The notes beneath the pieces are model-generated. The model saw only the letters and a program-made list of their open reading frames with translations, was not told where the DNA came from and did not search any database. Shown here piece after piece: positions 10,456-20,956 of a stretch of DNA of 64,000 nucleotides (positions within the stretch are counted from its first letter, which is position 1; each line of letters begins with the position of its first letter). The position numbers and the translations under genes were made by a program. The DNA comes from Callorhinus ursinus (Eukaryota > Chordata > Mammalia > Carnivora > Otariidae): contig NW_020312785.1 in the NCBI RefSeq assembly GCF_003265705.1, positions 130,150,898 to 130,214,897 on the forward strand. The letters are read 5' to 3'.

Positions 10456-11090
10456 ATGTATAGTTAATTCTCATTATTCATTGTAGTTATGGTCTATAAA
10501 AACACCTCAAATCCTGAATTAGTGAATACTGAACAGTTGCCCCTAGGAGAAATACAGGATTAGGTTCCTGGTCTTATGGTCACAACATTTTCTTTGGCTA
10601 ATTAAGTGCATAACCTTGTGTTACATGTGCTTCTGTTTAAAGACAGCTTCTTAAATATATATTGTTGATTAATTAACATTGACCTCAAGGCCAACAGCAC
10701 TATAACTCATGCCTGAACAAAGCTCATCTAATACGTGTATTTTCTCTGTGAGATACTTCGCACCCTTTTTGTGCTTAGGACCACTAGACGGCACAGAGCA
10801 CTGGGCTTGGGAGCCATTTTGAACAGCGAAATCAACCAAAAGCACACAGAATGTGAAAATCATGGCACTAAAAAGACCATGAAAAGGATATTTGTTTACT
10901 GTACGGGAGGTGAAACAGGAAGGCAGAGTGTTGCCTGTGTGACCTCAGCTGATGTGTGCATATGGTGGCTCGAATTTTGGCCATATTCACAAATGACCCT
11001 GAAAGTGCCGCAAGTGTTGATTTGGGGCTTACAATTACAAATAAGTTTTAGCAAGGAGGCAAATTCACAAATATGGACTCTATGAATGAT
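10456..11090 (+). mobile_element. Tigger-like (Tc1/mariner) DNA transposon fossil, tentative
   Basis: 'gtatagttaattctcattat', 'tgaattagtgaatactgaac', 'gttgcccctaggagaaatac', 'cttaaatatatattgttgat', 'acagcactataactcatgcc' and 'tgcctgtgtgacctcagctg' match an ancient mammalian DNA-transposon consensus I remember but cannot name exactly. The 116-codon frame 10735-11085 is inside it and shows no transposase motif. Non-coding remnant about 630 bp long. Confidence 0.5.
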
Positions 11091-11194
11091 GAAGATTGAT
11101 GTACATTGTCATATAACCATACTCTTCATAGCTGTCTCTGTTTAGTCTATGAAAAGGGAAGAATTCATTGATTGTTCTTCTGCCTTTTTACTGT

Positions 11195-11250
11195 AGTGTC
11201 CCCAAGCCTAGCATATAGTAGGGGATCAAAATTATTTATTGAATGAACAT
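11195..11250 (+). repeat. MIR/L2-type 3' tail
   Basis: 'aagcctagcatatagtaggg' then 'aaaattatttattgaatgaa' is the common tail of MIR and L2-type elements. Too short to assign further. Confidence 0.5.
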
Positions 11251-11389
11251 GGAAGTGTTGGAGCTGGTGTCTTAGGGCCTTACACAGATCAGTTTCCCAA
11301 ACTCTGCTTGATAAATTTCCATGTGATTTTTATCAAGTAGAATTACATTTCACAAATCAATTGATTATACTTAACACTTGTAGACTTTT

Positions 11390-11485
11390 AGTAGTCTAGC
11401 ACATAGGAATCACCTGGGGGAGATTATTACAATGCAGATTCTGATCAATAGGTTAGGGGTGAGGCTGGAAATTCTGTATTTAGTT
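11390..11485. mobile_element. MER5A fragment (copy A of a similar pair)
   Basis: 'ctagcacataggaatcacct', 'caatgcagattctgatcaat' and 'gaggctggaaattctgtatt'. Shares an internal deletion and the unusual string 'ctagcacataggaatca' with the copy at 12924. Confidence 0.7.
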
Positions 11486-11494
11486 TGCCTCCCC

Positions 11495-11860
11495 TCAAAC
11501 ATTTTATTATAAAAAAAATTCAAATATACAGGAAAGGCTAAAGGAATTTTACAGTGAATATCTATATATCCACCATGCATCTGTTACAATGAACATTATA
11601 CTGTCTTTGCTTTTTCACATACCTCGCTATCCATACCTTTACTCATTCATTTTCTCATTCACTAATCTGTCTCTTTTTATGCATTTCAAAGTAAATTGAA
11701 GACATCAGTGCATTTATCCCTCAACACTTCGGCCTGCATAACTTTAGCTAGGGTTCTCTTTATGTTTCTGGACATGACTTTTTAATTGGTTTGGGTAGCA
11801 ATTTCTTTATGCATAAAATTATAGGGTGGAGCTAACCTTTCAGGTGAAATTTCTGTGGTT
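11495..11860. mobile_element. L1M-type 3' UTR fragment
   Basis: 'ggaattttacagtgaatatc', 'tatatccaccatgcatctgt', 'atgcatttcaaagtaaattg' and 'agacatcagtgcatttatcc' belong to a well-known ancient L1 3' region. Orientation relative to L1 was not resolved, and no open frame survives. Confidence 0.6.
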
Positions 11861-11951
11861 TTTTTTCAGAACTTAATGCCTGGCTTAGTTAGAGGGCTTA
11901 GCATATGGGACAAGTTAAGAATAAGCCCTACGTGTTGAACCTTGGTCCAGG

Positions 11952-12115
11952 AGGGTTTTATTGGAACACAGCAATACTCATGCCTTTGTAGTAGTTTCTC
12001 ACTGTGCTTTCACGCTGCTATGGTGAAGGTGAGTAGTTGTGAGAGAGACCATATTGTTTTCAAAAGCCAAAATGTTTACTATCTGGACATTTGAATACAT
12101 TTGCTGATCCCTGTT
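11952..12115 (-). mobile_element. Ancient DNA-transposon-like repeat ('ggccaaatccggc' family)
   Basis: 'ttttattggaacacagcaat', 'ctcatgcctttgtagtag', 'gtgagagagaccatattgtt', 'gtttactatctggacatttg' and 'tgctgatccctg' are the reverse of the order seen at 20957-21232. Four copies of this family occur in the window (also 26017 and 31195). I do not give a family name because I am not certain of it. Confidence 0.65.
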
Positions 12116-12364
12116 GTAAAGAAATCAAAATTATTATGCAGACTGGGATGGGTCTGGAAATTAGAAGAATGATAACTAAAAGAAAAAAAAATTGGCAGAG
12201 TTGGCAGAGGAGAATGAGATAACCTAAGTTCTAGAGAATTCAGATGTAAATGCACCTCTAAATAAGATTCCTCTCTAAGGTCTGTTTTTTTTCCCCCCGC
12301 CATTTTTTCTTTAATTGAGAAAGGGAGAAACAATAGTGATTCAAGGTACATCAGTCAAGTTATG

Positions 12365-12720
12365 CTAATGTGTGCTGTAACAAATGGACCCCAAATCCCT
12401 GTGGCTTTCAACAGCAACTTTGCTTGCCCTGTATATGTCTCCTTTGGTTCTGCTCCATGTTGTCATCTCTGGACTCAGGTGACAGAGCCTCCACCATCTG
12501 GGCCAGTCTTGTGATAGTGGAGAAAGAGAGAGACAAGACATTAACTGATTCTTAAAGCTTCTGCTTAGAAATGACACATATCACTTTTGCTTACATTTCA
12601 TTGGCCAAAGTAAGTCATGCGGGCAGGCCTGGGTTCAAGAGGATGGGGCTCTCTAACTCTCCTCCAGAGAGAGGAAGCAGATGAATATGAACAATAGTGC
12701 ACTCTTCCTTACAGGGTAAC
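12365..12720 (+). repeat. Ancient interspersed repeat, family not named
   Basis: 'gctgtaacaaatggacccca', 'atccctgtggctttcaacag', 'acatttcattggccaaagta' and 'gtcatgcgggcaggcctggg' are parts of a familiar mammalian repeat ('…aacaaattaccccaaa…tggcttaaaacaac…'). Short frames on both strands at 12365-12577 are inside it and not genes. Confidence 0.55.
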
Positions 12721-12921
12721 ACAGTCAAGAGATTTTTGTCATTGTTTAAAGAGCTTGGCTTCACTGTGCTTGGAGGCAGAGGGAAGAAACACAGAAAGGA
12801 GTGTTTTCTGAATGATAAAGATCCCCTGCTGTTACTTATGGTAGGGGCAGATTTTCAGCTGGGTTTTGTGAGGTTCTGGGTATGTGGGTTAGACCTGGGA
12901 GTCCATACTAGCCCAAGTTAA

Positions 12922-13070
12922 TGATCTAGCACATAGGAATCATGGGGGGAGACTGTTACAATGCAGATTCTGATCTGTAGGTTAGGAATGAGGCTGGAAA
13001 TCCTGCATTTCTCACAAGTTCCCCAGGGGACGCTAATGCTACCAGTCTGTGGACCATACTTTGAGTAGTG
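12922..13070. mobile_element. MER5A MITE (copy B of a similar pair)
   Basis: 'ctagcacataggaatcatgg', 'caatgcagattctgatctgt', 'tcctgcatttctcacaagtt', 'ccccaggggacgctaatgct' and 'gtctgtggaccatactttga'. More complete at the 3' end than the copy at 11390. Confidence 0.8.
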
Positions 13071-13954
13071 ACAATGATTTTCATCACCAGATCTTCTAAA
13101 ACCAAATGGTGAAACAGGTATTCATTAACAAACCATCTGGATCAAACAGGTGAAATAATGAATCCAAAGGGAATAAAAGTACCCAATCAGGAATGTTGAA
13201 CATTTTTGACCATTGTTCAGAGCATCTCCAAGGCAGAGAAGAACCAGGTATCAAGAGAGCAGGATGACCTTTCGAATGCTGATGAGGGGATCACTTGGAG
13301 TCATGACTGGTGGTAGGGGACTGGGTAGACCAAGAGGTGTGGCCAGAGAAGAGTGAGTTATAGATTTTGAGCCAGAGGAGTTCCACCCAGTGACTTTGGT
13401 CATCACCATTCTATCAGCAGCCTCTTCGTAATGGAATGTGAGTCAGAGGAAACATCAATATTTTTTAGTCACAGATGGGACTTCAGAAACTAGCAATAAA
13501 TGTTTCCTGAGCACTCAAACATGAAGAACAGTTTTGTCAGAATTCATATCTTTAGATAGTGGCAGAAGATTCAGTACAGTTAATAAAAACCGTTCAGCAA
13601 TTTCATTGCTATGAAATATGTTTCATTTGAGTTTTGATTGTTGTAAATACCTTGCTAGTTAAATTGGAAGCAAGACTATAACTTTGAGATTTGACGTTGG
13701 AAGAGAATATTTTGAGGTGAAATTGTTCTCCAGAACTTCAGTATTGTTCCTTCAAAAGAACATCTGTAGTTATTAGGAACAATTGATTTTATTGTTTATT
13801 GATTCCTCTTTTTAATAACATTGACAGAAGTGTTTTGGCCATGATTAGCAAGATAAAGCCCATGCATACTTCAAATAAGTCTTGGCTTTTGTATGAATCG
13901 CTGTTGTATTTAGGTTTTGTGTCACACACATCCTGCATTGAATTCAGACTGCCA
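13071..13954. other. No gene recognised
   Basis: About 0.9 kb of unique-looking, AT-leaning DNA with no frame over 60 codons and no repeat that I recognise. Confidence 0.5.
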
Positions 13955-14330
13955 CCTGCTTGCTAGGATCCCATGGGCAAATGTTTAAACTCTCTGAGCT
14001 TTATTTCTTTATTTGTAAATTATGGGTGATATTTTATTGCGTTAATGATGGGCTAACAGTAATATATTTATTTTTATTTTTTTAAAGATTTTATTCATTT
14101 ATTTGAGACAAAGAGAGTATGAACAGGTGGAGGGGCAGAGGGACAAGCAGATTCCCCGCTGAGCTAGGAGCCCCATCATACGGGTCTCAATCCCAGGACC
14201 CTGAGATCATGACCTGAGCCGAAAGGCAGATGCTTAACCGACTGAGCCACCCAGGTGCTCCAAGGCTAACGGTAATATATTTAAAGGACCTTACACGGAG
14301 TAGGCCCTCAATGAATGCCAGCTGTAGTTT
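13955..14330 (+). repeat. MIR SINE split by a CAN SINE
   Basis: The left part (to about 14050) contains 'tctctgagctttatttcttt' and 'atttgtaaattatgggtgat'. The right part (14284-14330) contains 'ggaccttacacggagtaggc' and 'cctcaatgaatgcc', the MIR 3' end. The CAN SINE 14071-14261 and its target-site duplication separate them. Confidence 0.7.
14051..14283 (-). mobile_element. CAN SINE with 20-bp target-site duplication
   Basis: SINE body is 14071-14261, minus strand, from the T-rich tail to 'gagccacccaggtgctcc'. The flanking 20-mers at 14051-14070 and 14264-14283 ('ggctaacagtaatatattta' against 'ggctaacggtaatatattta') differ at one base, so the insertion boundary is clear. Inserted into a MIR. 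Confidence 0.93.
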
Positions 14331-14389
14331 TATATTTGTGGTACAAATTTGAAATTACTCTTATTTCAACATTTAGAGTGAACCGTGTA

Positions 14390-15085
14390 TATGGCTATAG
14401 TAAAAAAAAAAGGCAATAGCAAATATTGGACAGGATGCGGAAAAACTGGAACCCTCATATTTTGCTGGTGGGATTTTAATATAGTACAGCCACTTCGGAA
14501 AACAGTCTGGCATTTTAAAAAAATGTTAAACATAGATTTACCATATGACCCAGAAATTCTACTTCTAGGAATCTACCCAAGTGAAATGAAAATATGTTTA
14601 TGAAAGGCTTGTGTGCCAATGTTCATAGCAGCATTATTCTTAATAGACAAAACAAAATAACTGTCCATCAACTGGTGAATGGATAAACAAATCGTAATAG
14701 ATCTATACAATGAACACTATTTGGCAATAAAAAGGAATGAAGTACTGCTGTATGCTACACCATGGATGAACCTCAAAAACAATATGCTAAATGCAAGAAG
14801 CTAGACACAAAAGATCACATACTGTATGATTCCATTTATATAGCATTCCCATAAAAGGCAAATCTGTAGAGACAGCGAGTAGATTGGGAGTTGACTGGTT
14901 CTGGCAGGGGGTGCCAGTGGGTAACTGCACATGGGCTTGAGGTTGCTCTTTGGAAATGGTCTAAAATTAGACAGTGATGATAAGTGCGCAGCTCTGTACA
15001 TTTACCAGAAATCATTGCATTGAACGCTGAACTCCATGGCATGTAAATTATAACTCACTGGTGCTGTTTTTTAAATAAAGCGTGA
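14390..15085 (+). mobile_element. L1M-type LINE, 3' end (plus)
   Basis: Contains the L1 3'-end signature in order: 'ggaaaaactggaaccctcat', 'gctggtgggattttaatata', 'ccacttcggaaaacagtctg', 'accatatgacccagaaattc', 'gttcatagcagcattattct', 'gaatggataaacaaatcgta', 'aaaaaggaatgaagtactgc', 'gatcacatactgtatgattc' and 'agacagtgatgataagtgcg'. It is 5'-truncated, with frame-disrupting changes throughout. The 72-codon frame 14385-14603 is a piece of decayed L1 and not a gene. Confidence 0.88.
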
Positions 15086-15745
15086 ACTGTGTTCATTTTT
15101 TAAGATTTTGATTATTTCTGGGTAGATTCTCACTGTTGTAAGATGAGGCCAATCAGTGAAACACTTTTTCACTCTCTGACATGAGGTGGATTCTGGAGCT
15201 ATTGTGAATGCTTCAGCTTTCTCAGCTCAGTAGGGAACTCTTTGGCTTTTCAGCACAGCAAGCTGAACCTCCTGGAACTAATAGCCTGCAGGCACCAGCT
15301 GAGGATAGTAACATCTGAAAACAATAGAAAGTCCAGTCAGTAAATGCAAATCAATAACCCTGGCTGATGATTCAATGTAAGTAAAAAGAGATTTTTAAGA
15401 TGGAGTGTCTTGGCTCTAGCCATTAAACTTCTCGTTCACCAGTTCTTCATTAAATGCCTGTCTTAACCAGGGCAATTGAGCCTAAGATATCAGACATTTT
15501 TGAGTTATGGAGATCACCTGCTTCATTTTTGGCCTTGGGCACAAGATAAAAGGAACTGAATTGAATATTCCCCCAAAAAATGATGTAAGGAGAGGTAATT
15601 GACAGCACCTGGAAGATACCATCTTGGAATAACGGCCATTGATGTGGTTATGGAAGCACAAACACATTTGAGAAGACACTCCAAGTCCCATTGTGTTCAA
15701 GTGCTAGGGACCTCATTCAAGCATCAGATTTAAGAACTAGGGGTG
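15086..15745. other. No gene recognised
   Basis: About 650 bp of unique-looking sequence. The minus-strand 72-codon frame 15482-15700 is unremarkable. Confidence 0.5.

Positions 15746-15801
<56 letters not shown>
15746..15801. repeat. Compound (TG)n(AG)n microsatellite
   Basis: A TG run of about 32 bases passes directly into an AG run of about 24 bases. Likely polymorphic. Confidence 0.95.
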
Positions 15802-16279
15802 ATCCTCTGGTCTTATTTTTTGAAAATGGGAATTTCTTGACAGGTAGTTGAGGTCTATATAGTTCCATCATAAATAAATAGAAAGTGCAGAGACTTGCGT
15901 GTGACAATGTGTTTCTTTTGTAGGGATCTCATTGTGGGGATGCAATCCTAGCATTCTCCTGGCCGACAGACAAACGCATGAACTTCATCAGACTTCTTTG
16001 GCTGGTAGTAAAGGAGCTGAGGAGTCAATAGGAATAGAAGGTGTCCCAAAGTTGCTGTCCAAACAGCAACAAACAAAAACAACTCTGGTTTCTCAGGGTG
16101 CAATATGAGGATCACTAGTATCAGAATCACCTTGTAGGGGGCGGGAAGTGGGGTTATCTTATTAAAAAATTAGACATGTGAGTGACTGTACTATGCCACG
16201 CTCTGTTCCTGGCAAAACAGCAGTGAGTAAGAGACAAAGTTCCCTGCTTCATGGAGTGCTTGTTCTACTAAATTGTTCT

Positions 16280-16452
16280 CCAACCGTAGGCCCTGAACCA
16301 ACAGTATCTCCTTTACTTGGATACTTAGAAATGTACAGTTTCTGGCCTTACACTCAACCTACCTAACAAATCAGAAATTTTGAGGGTGCAGCCTGACAAC
16401 ACAAGCCCTAGCAAACCCTCTAGGGTTGACGCGGGGTGTTTGAGAAGCACTC
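16280..16452. mobile_element. MER5-group hAT MITE
   Basis: 'attgttctccaaccgtaggc' at the left and 'gggtgtttgagaagcactc' at the right look like paired termini. The interior 'aatcagaaattttgagggtg' and 'agcctgacaacacaagccct' is diverged MER5-type. Confidence 0.6.
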
Positions 16453-16461
16453 TTTGAGGGC

Positions 16462-16667
16462 AGGGTTTCTCAACCTCAGTGCTGTTGACATTTTGGGCTG
16501 GAAAATTCTTTGTTGTGGGGCTGCCATGAACAGTGTAGGACTTTTGGCACAAGAGATGCCAAGTAGCTATCCACCCTAGTTTTGACAATAAAAACTGTCT
16601 CCAGACAATGTGAACTGTCCCCTGGGGAGACAGAATCATCCCAGGTGAGAACCAGTGCCTTAGGGCA
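16462..16667. mobile_element. hAT-type MITE, family not named
   Basis: Left end 'ggtttctcaacctcagtgct' and right end 'ccaggtgagaaccagtg' are inverted termini. The interior has 'gttgacattttgggctggaa', 'attctttgttgtggggctgc', 'ctccagacaatgtgaactgt' and 'cccctggggagacagaatca'. The same family recurs at 36340-36562. Confidence 0.75.
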
Positions 16668-16679
16668 AGGCTATTCAAG

Positions 16680-16800
16680 ATGGCCTGCTAACTGGTACTA
16701 TTAGCATCACTTCAATCAAATCTCTGGGGTGAAATGAGGAATCCAGGTTTTAAAAAGTGCTTCTGGTGATTCTGATGCTGCTAAGGTTTGAGAACTACCA
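16680..16800. mobile_element. MER5A-type fragment
   Basis: 'ttagcatcacttcaatcaaa' and the end 'ttctgatgctgctaaggttt' then 'gagaactacca' indicate a diverged MER5A-type copy abutting the previous MITE. Confidence 0.55.
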
Positions 16801-17193
16801 TCCTAGTGGAAGAGATAGAAACATGTAAATCATTCAGAGTGAATAGTGTGCTACACAGAAGATCTGTAAGGAGTGTCTTCACTTTACCATTTGAACATCT
16901 TCCAGAAGGATGGGGAAGATAGGGAAGGAGGACAGGGTGTTTCCAGCGAGAGGGGGGTTGTAATTTAAATAATATAGTCATGGAAGATCTCATTGAGAAG
17001 GTGATTGATCAAAGAGTGAAGGAAGTGAAGAGCAAGTGGAGAGAGAATGGGGGAAGAATGCTTCAGGCCTTGAGAAGGGAAAGAACAAAGGCCCTGGGGC
17101 GGGTGTATGTCTAGTAGGTTCAGAGGCTAGTAGGTAGCCCTGGGTGACCAAGGGGAGGAGTCTGGGAGGAAAGTAGTTAGAAAACAAGTGAGA

Positions 17194-17226
17194 GAATGAA
17201 TGAATGAATGAATGAATGAATGAATT
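17194..17226. repeat. (AATG)n microsatellite
   Basis: Eight consecutive GAAT/AATG units at the junction of the L2-type sequence and a MIR, likely grown from a 'gaatgaatg' repeat tail. Confidence 0.95.
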
Positions 17227-17249
17227 AACCTGTTTGTGGCCTTGACTTC

Positions 17250-17400
17250 TGTATATATAAGCTATGTGGCTTTGAGTATATTCTGTGGTCTTTTTGGACC
17301 TCAGCTTTCTCTTTTATAAAGCAGAATGAATACTTGTTCCCTATAGGTCCGCTCTGAAAAATAAAATGCTTGAATGATGGTAAACTTTTGAGAAGTTTGG
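17250..17400 (+). repeat. MIR SINE (plus, diverged)
   Basis: 'gctatgtggctttgagtata', 'ggacctcagctttctctttt', 'ataaagcagaatgaatactt' and 'gaaaaataaaatgcttgaat' follow MIR order, with heavy divergence. Confidence 0.6.
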
Positions 17401-17459
17401 CAGATTACATTACTTATAGTATGTGATCAATAAATTTTGTATGTGTTATACAAAACAAA

Positions 17460-17580
17460 GCCTAGAAAAATTTAGACCTACCAGATCTGAATCTCTGTAA
17501 TAGAGACTGGTAATCTGCACTTGTAATAAGTCCCGCCAAGTGATTCTTCAATATGTACACTATTTTGAGACTCTTTCTCT
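17460..17580. mobile_element. MER5-type MITE fragment
   Basis: 'agatctgaatctctgtaata', 'ctggtaatctgcacttgtaa' and 'taagtcccgccaagtgattc' resemble the MER5A interior. Termini are lost. Confidence 0.5.
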
Positions 17581-18854
17581 TGCTCACATACAGTATTTGT
17601 GTCCTGGTCCCCATGGATTATTTCAAATGCCTTGGCAAGTAGAGTTTTCCAGGTGTGAATATTAACACATAAGTTTCCAAGGCCTTCCTAAGAAGAGACC
17701 AAATTGTAGACCAACATGGCATGCTCAGGGATTATTACATTGAGACGGTTTTAACTTCATGGTGAAGCTTCCTGGGGTGAACATTCAGGAGATGGCTCCA
17801 GGGGAACCAATCCCTTTTCAGTTTGCTCTGGCCAATCAACAATATTGAGAAATAGAAATACTTCCTGATCCATTGTGCAGTGAATAAGGTATTATGTCCA
17901 CCATGATGTCCCTGAGGTTGGTACAGTTATCCACGCAAAAGATTCCTTGTACCCAGTTATCTAAGTTTTTGTTTGTTTGCTTGCTTGTACTCAACTCACC
18001 TCTCCCTGATGAGTTGCCTGTCTATGTCATTATGCTTTGGTAACTTAATATGATAACCTTGAACTTCTGTAACATCTTTCCTCTTAAGGGCTCAGTGTTT
18101 GAGGTCATTTTCAGTTTTTCCAAAAATAAGCTATTCTTCAATATGTTACTCTCTGGTTATTTTACTCCACCTTATTTGCCTTAGGGAACCTCAGAGATTA
18201 AATCTTACCGAATCTTGAGGCTGCTGCGGTTTGAACTGCTAGGTTTTTCTGCCTTAATTTCCCCTCTGTGAGTTCAAGAGGTCAGACATAGTCTGAGGCA
18301 ACACTTAAGGAGTCTGTATCTTGAAAAAGCAATTGGATTAGTTGGGTTGAATCTCTTTCCTTTTTTTCCACATTGAAATGATGGGGTGGGAGAGTGTCAA
18401 GATGAGTTTTAAATTGATTTATTCGGTAGATAAAATGCACCAAAGCTGAAGAGGAAATGCCTTCTCATTATTTAGTTGCTGAGCTGCACCTGAGAGTTCA
18501 TGATGATGTCATGAATGGAAGTGAAAGCACCCAGTTTTTGTTCACTTAATTCACACGCACATGATAAGTATTATAAATTAGTTAGATACTCAGTATGATA
18601 TATACCCAAGCAATTTAAGGACATTAAAAAAATCAAGGATGTTGCAGTTTGTCTTCTATCTACTGGACTGTCCATGCAATATTTAATTTATCTCACTTCC
18701 CGTTTCACTGACTAGAGAACTGAGGAGTAAGGATATTTTGGTCTGTTCCAAAGCTTTTATGAACTTTCATCTTCCAGGATTAGGCACAACACAGTAACCA
18801 AACTTTTTCCCCACTACATGTCCACCAAGAAACATTTTCAATTAAAGTTGCTCC
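17581..18854. other. No gene recognised
   Basis: About 1.3 kb of repeat-poor, AT-leaning DNA without any frame over 60 codons. Nothing assigned. Confidence 0.5.
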
Positions 18855-19042
18855 AGAGATTGTCAGAAAAAATAAAGGACACCCTATTAAGTTAGAAATT
18901 TCAGATAAACAAGTGTGTTTTTCGTGCACATATTTTCCATGCACTATTTGGGATGTACAAATCTATTTGTTGTTTATCTGAAAACAAATCTGAAAATTTA
19001 ATTGGGGAGTCCTATAGTTTGATCTGCTAAATCTGGCAACCC
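18855..19042. mobile_element. Palindromic MITE (ancient)
   Basis: Two arms in reverse order: 'tttcagataaacaa' at 18899-18912 pairs perfectly with 'ttgtttatctgaaa' at 18970-18983, and outer parts 'ggacaccctattaagtta' and 'taattggggagtcc' also pair loosely. It ends 'gctaaatctggcaacccc'. I remember this as a long-palindrome MITE of mammals but do not name it. Confidence 0.65.
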
Positions 19043-19204
19043 CAGTTGCTTCTCTTGGGATTGGTATTATTGGACTTCAGGAATATCCAGTTGTGATTAT
19101 TAAGCCTCAATCTGAGTGAATCTTGGAGACAAGTTATTTGGCTTCTCTATCAGAGGAAATTAAGACCAAATTATAGTCTCTGAATAAAAGACAATTTAGA
19201 ACCT

Positions 19205-19429
19205 AAGCCTTCATTTTTTAAAAATATTTTATTTATTTATTTGACAAAGAGAGACACAGCAAGAGAGGGAACACAAGCAGGGGGAGTGGGAGAGGGAGAA
19301 GCCGACTTCCCACAGAGCAGGGAGCCAGATGCGGGGCTCAATCCCAGGACCCTGGGATCATGACCTGAGCAGGAGGCAGACACTTAACGACTCAGCCACT
19401 CAGGTGCCCCCTACAAGCCTTCATTTTTT
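19205..19429 (-). mobile_element. CAN SINE with 15-bp target-site duplication
   Basis: SINE body is 19220-19411, minus strand. The duplication 'aagccttcatttttt' lies at 19205-19219 and 19415-19429. The interior 'gcagggggagtgggagaggg' marks the subfamily also found at 20158, 29700 and 60568. Confidence 0.93.
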
Positions 19430-20144
19430 GAGGAAAGGCTAGGGTCAGAAGCCACCGTCCTGTTTCCCTAAGACGGATGAGGCAGGAGTTAGAGGTATTT
19501 CTCCCCAAGCCCTTGGACTAATACTATTGTGTGAAAAATGAAGAAACCAAGAAGATCACAACACGTCTCTTTTTTGCTTTTCTTTTAAATCTTCATGGGT
19601 CTGGGTCACAGCTGAACATTTATGCAATCTACTTTCAATCTGCTGTGGGGTCAAAGGACCATCCTAGAGGTGGGCTGTACCATTATAACATTTATCACCT
19701 GTGTGAGTTCTTGTGCATACGGAAGTGCCTTTGTTACACCTGAGCCCAGTTAATATAAAGCTTAGCACAAAAACGCTCACGCCCCCTCACTAGCTTTTCC
19801 CTTGTTTGATGTTCGTGGCTTTAGGGGAGACAGTCCGGCTTGGTTTGAGATTTAGCAAAGGGGCTTGGTGGTTTCTTCTCACTATGACAAGGTTAAACTT
19901 GTCACATTGTGGAAAAGGAGGTATTGTGAAGAAGCAGGCAAAGACCTGGAATAAGCAAATCTACTTCTTTTCTGCATTGTTGTTTAAGACTACTAACTCA
20001 AGGTATTTGTTATTACAGAATCCTGAATATTACTGTGAAGTGACAGTCACCCGTCCTTTTTATCTAGTAGAACTGATCTCAGGATCTACAGAGGAGAGGT
20101 ATGTTCAGATTCACTCCTTTTAAATTCCTTAATACTCTTATTAG
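19430..20144. other. No gene recognised
   Basis: Unique-looking DNA between two SINEs. Frames at 19531-19743 and 19806-20123 (both +, 70 and 105 codons) have no recognised domain. The second ends close to the SINE insertion. Confidence 0.45.
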
Positions 20145-20364
20145 AAGCTACATTCTGGGGACGCCTGGGTGGCTCAGTCGTTAAGCGTCTGCCTTCGGCT
20201 CAGGTCATGATCCCAGGGTCTTAGGATCGAGTCCCACATCGGGCTCCCTGCTCCGCGGGAAGCCTGCTTCTCCCTCTCCCACTCCCCCTGCTTGTGTTCC
20301 CTCTCTCGCTGTGTCTCTCTCTGTCAAATAAATAAAATCTTAAAAAAAAAAAAGCTACATTCTG
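20145..20364 (+). mobile_element. Young CAN SINE with 13-bp target-site duplication
   Basis: SINE body is 20158-20351, plus strand, starting 'gggacgcctgggtggctcag' and ending with a pure A-tail. The duplication 'aagctacattctg' is perfect at 20145-20157 and 20352-20364. The 3' CT block 'cccactccccctgcttgtgt' with 'tctcgctgtgtctctctctg' is the clean form of one subfamily. Confidence 0.95.
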
Positions 20365-20956
20365 TAATTCTCTCTGTAATCTGCCTTATCTGGCTTCTGG
20401 AGTATTTATTTTGATTAATCACTTTGATCCATGGTAATACTTTCTTGCCAGGAAAAGCTCAAAGGAATGTTGAAATATCTCCTGAAGGAACGTGGGTTAA
20501 ACAGCTTTGAGTCTGTTGAAGGTGGGGAAGTGAGTTGCCATTGATAAAGGGAGGATGGATACTGGGGGGAGGCATTCTGTGTTAGAGCTATGTGATAAAA
20601 TGCGAACTGAGTTTTTCTTACAACTCCCATGTAGTTATAATAAACAGTTTAACATTAAAATGACTGCAGGCGTCCTGTTATTGTACTCACTTGGAAGTGA
20701 AACAAAACAGCATTTTCTCACTTTAGAGGATTTTGGTTTCAAATTGTGATATTTTGGCTGTTCTAAAAAAGATTGAGAAATCTAAATTTTGGGGGGTTTT
20801 CCAGGTCCTACAAAATCCTAAACTCAACTGATAGCCGTCTGCTAAATCATAAAATTTTCCCAGGGTAAAATATGCAAAGATAATAAAATCTGAAACATGA
20901 GCTTTTATATATTTGGTGTTGGGGGTGGGAGGGAGGGCTCCAAAGTTTGGATTCGA
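20365..20956. other. No gene recognised
   Basis: About 590 bp with overlapping short frames on both strands (20415-20630 -, 20555-20749 +, 20723-20965 -). None shows a domain. Confidence 0.5.

Larger units (their letters stand above)
16165..17165 (-). mobile_element. L2 LINE (minus), split by a run of MITEs
   Basis: Left piece 16165-16271: 'ctctgttcctggcaaaacag', 'cagtgagtaagagacaaagt', 'ccctgcttcatggagtgctt'. Right piece from about 16800: 'tcctagtggaagagatagaa', 'gaagatctcattgagaaggt', 'gatgcttcaggcc'-like text near 17060 and 'aacaaaggccctggggcggg'. These join as one L2-type antisense sequence. The gap is filled by three MITE-like elements (16280-16800). Heavily eroded and non-coding. Confidence 0.65.

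Noticed and set aside
10735..11085. 116-codon plus-strand frame
   Set aside because: It lies inside an ancient DNA-transposon fossil and has no transposase motif.
14385..14603. 72-codon frame resembling an L1 ORF2 end
   Set aside because: Part of a 5'-truncated, decayed L1 3' end, not an independent gene.
20158..20240. tRNA-like sequence with pol III box-like motifs
   Set aside because: It is the tRNA-Lys-derived head of a CAN SINE, not a functional tRNA gene. The same holds for the other SINE heads.
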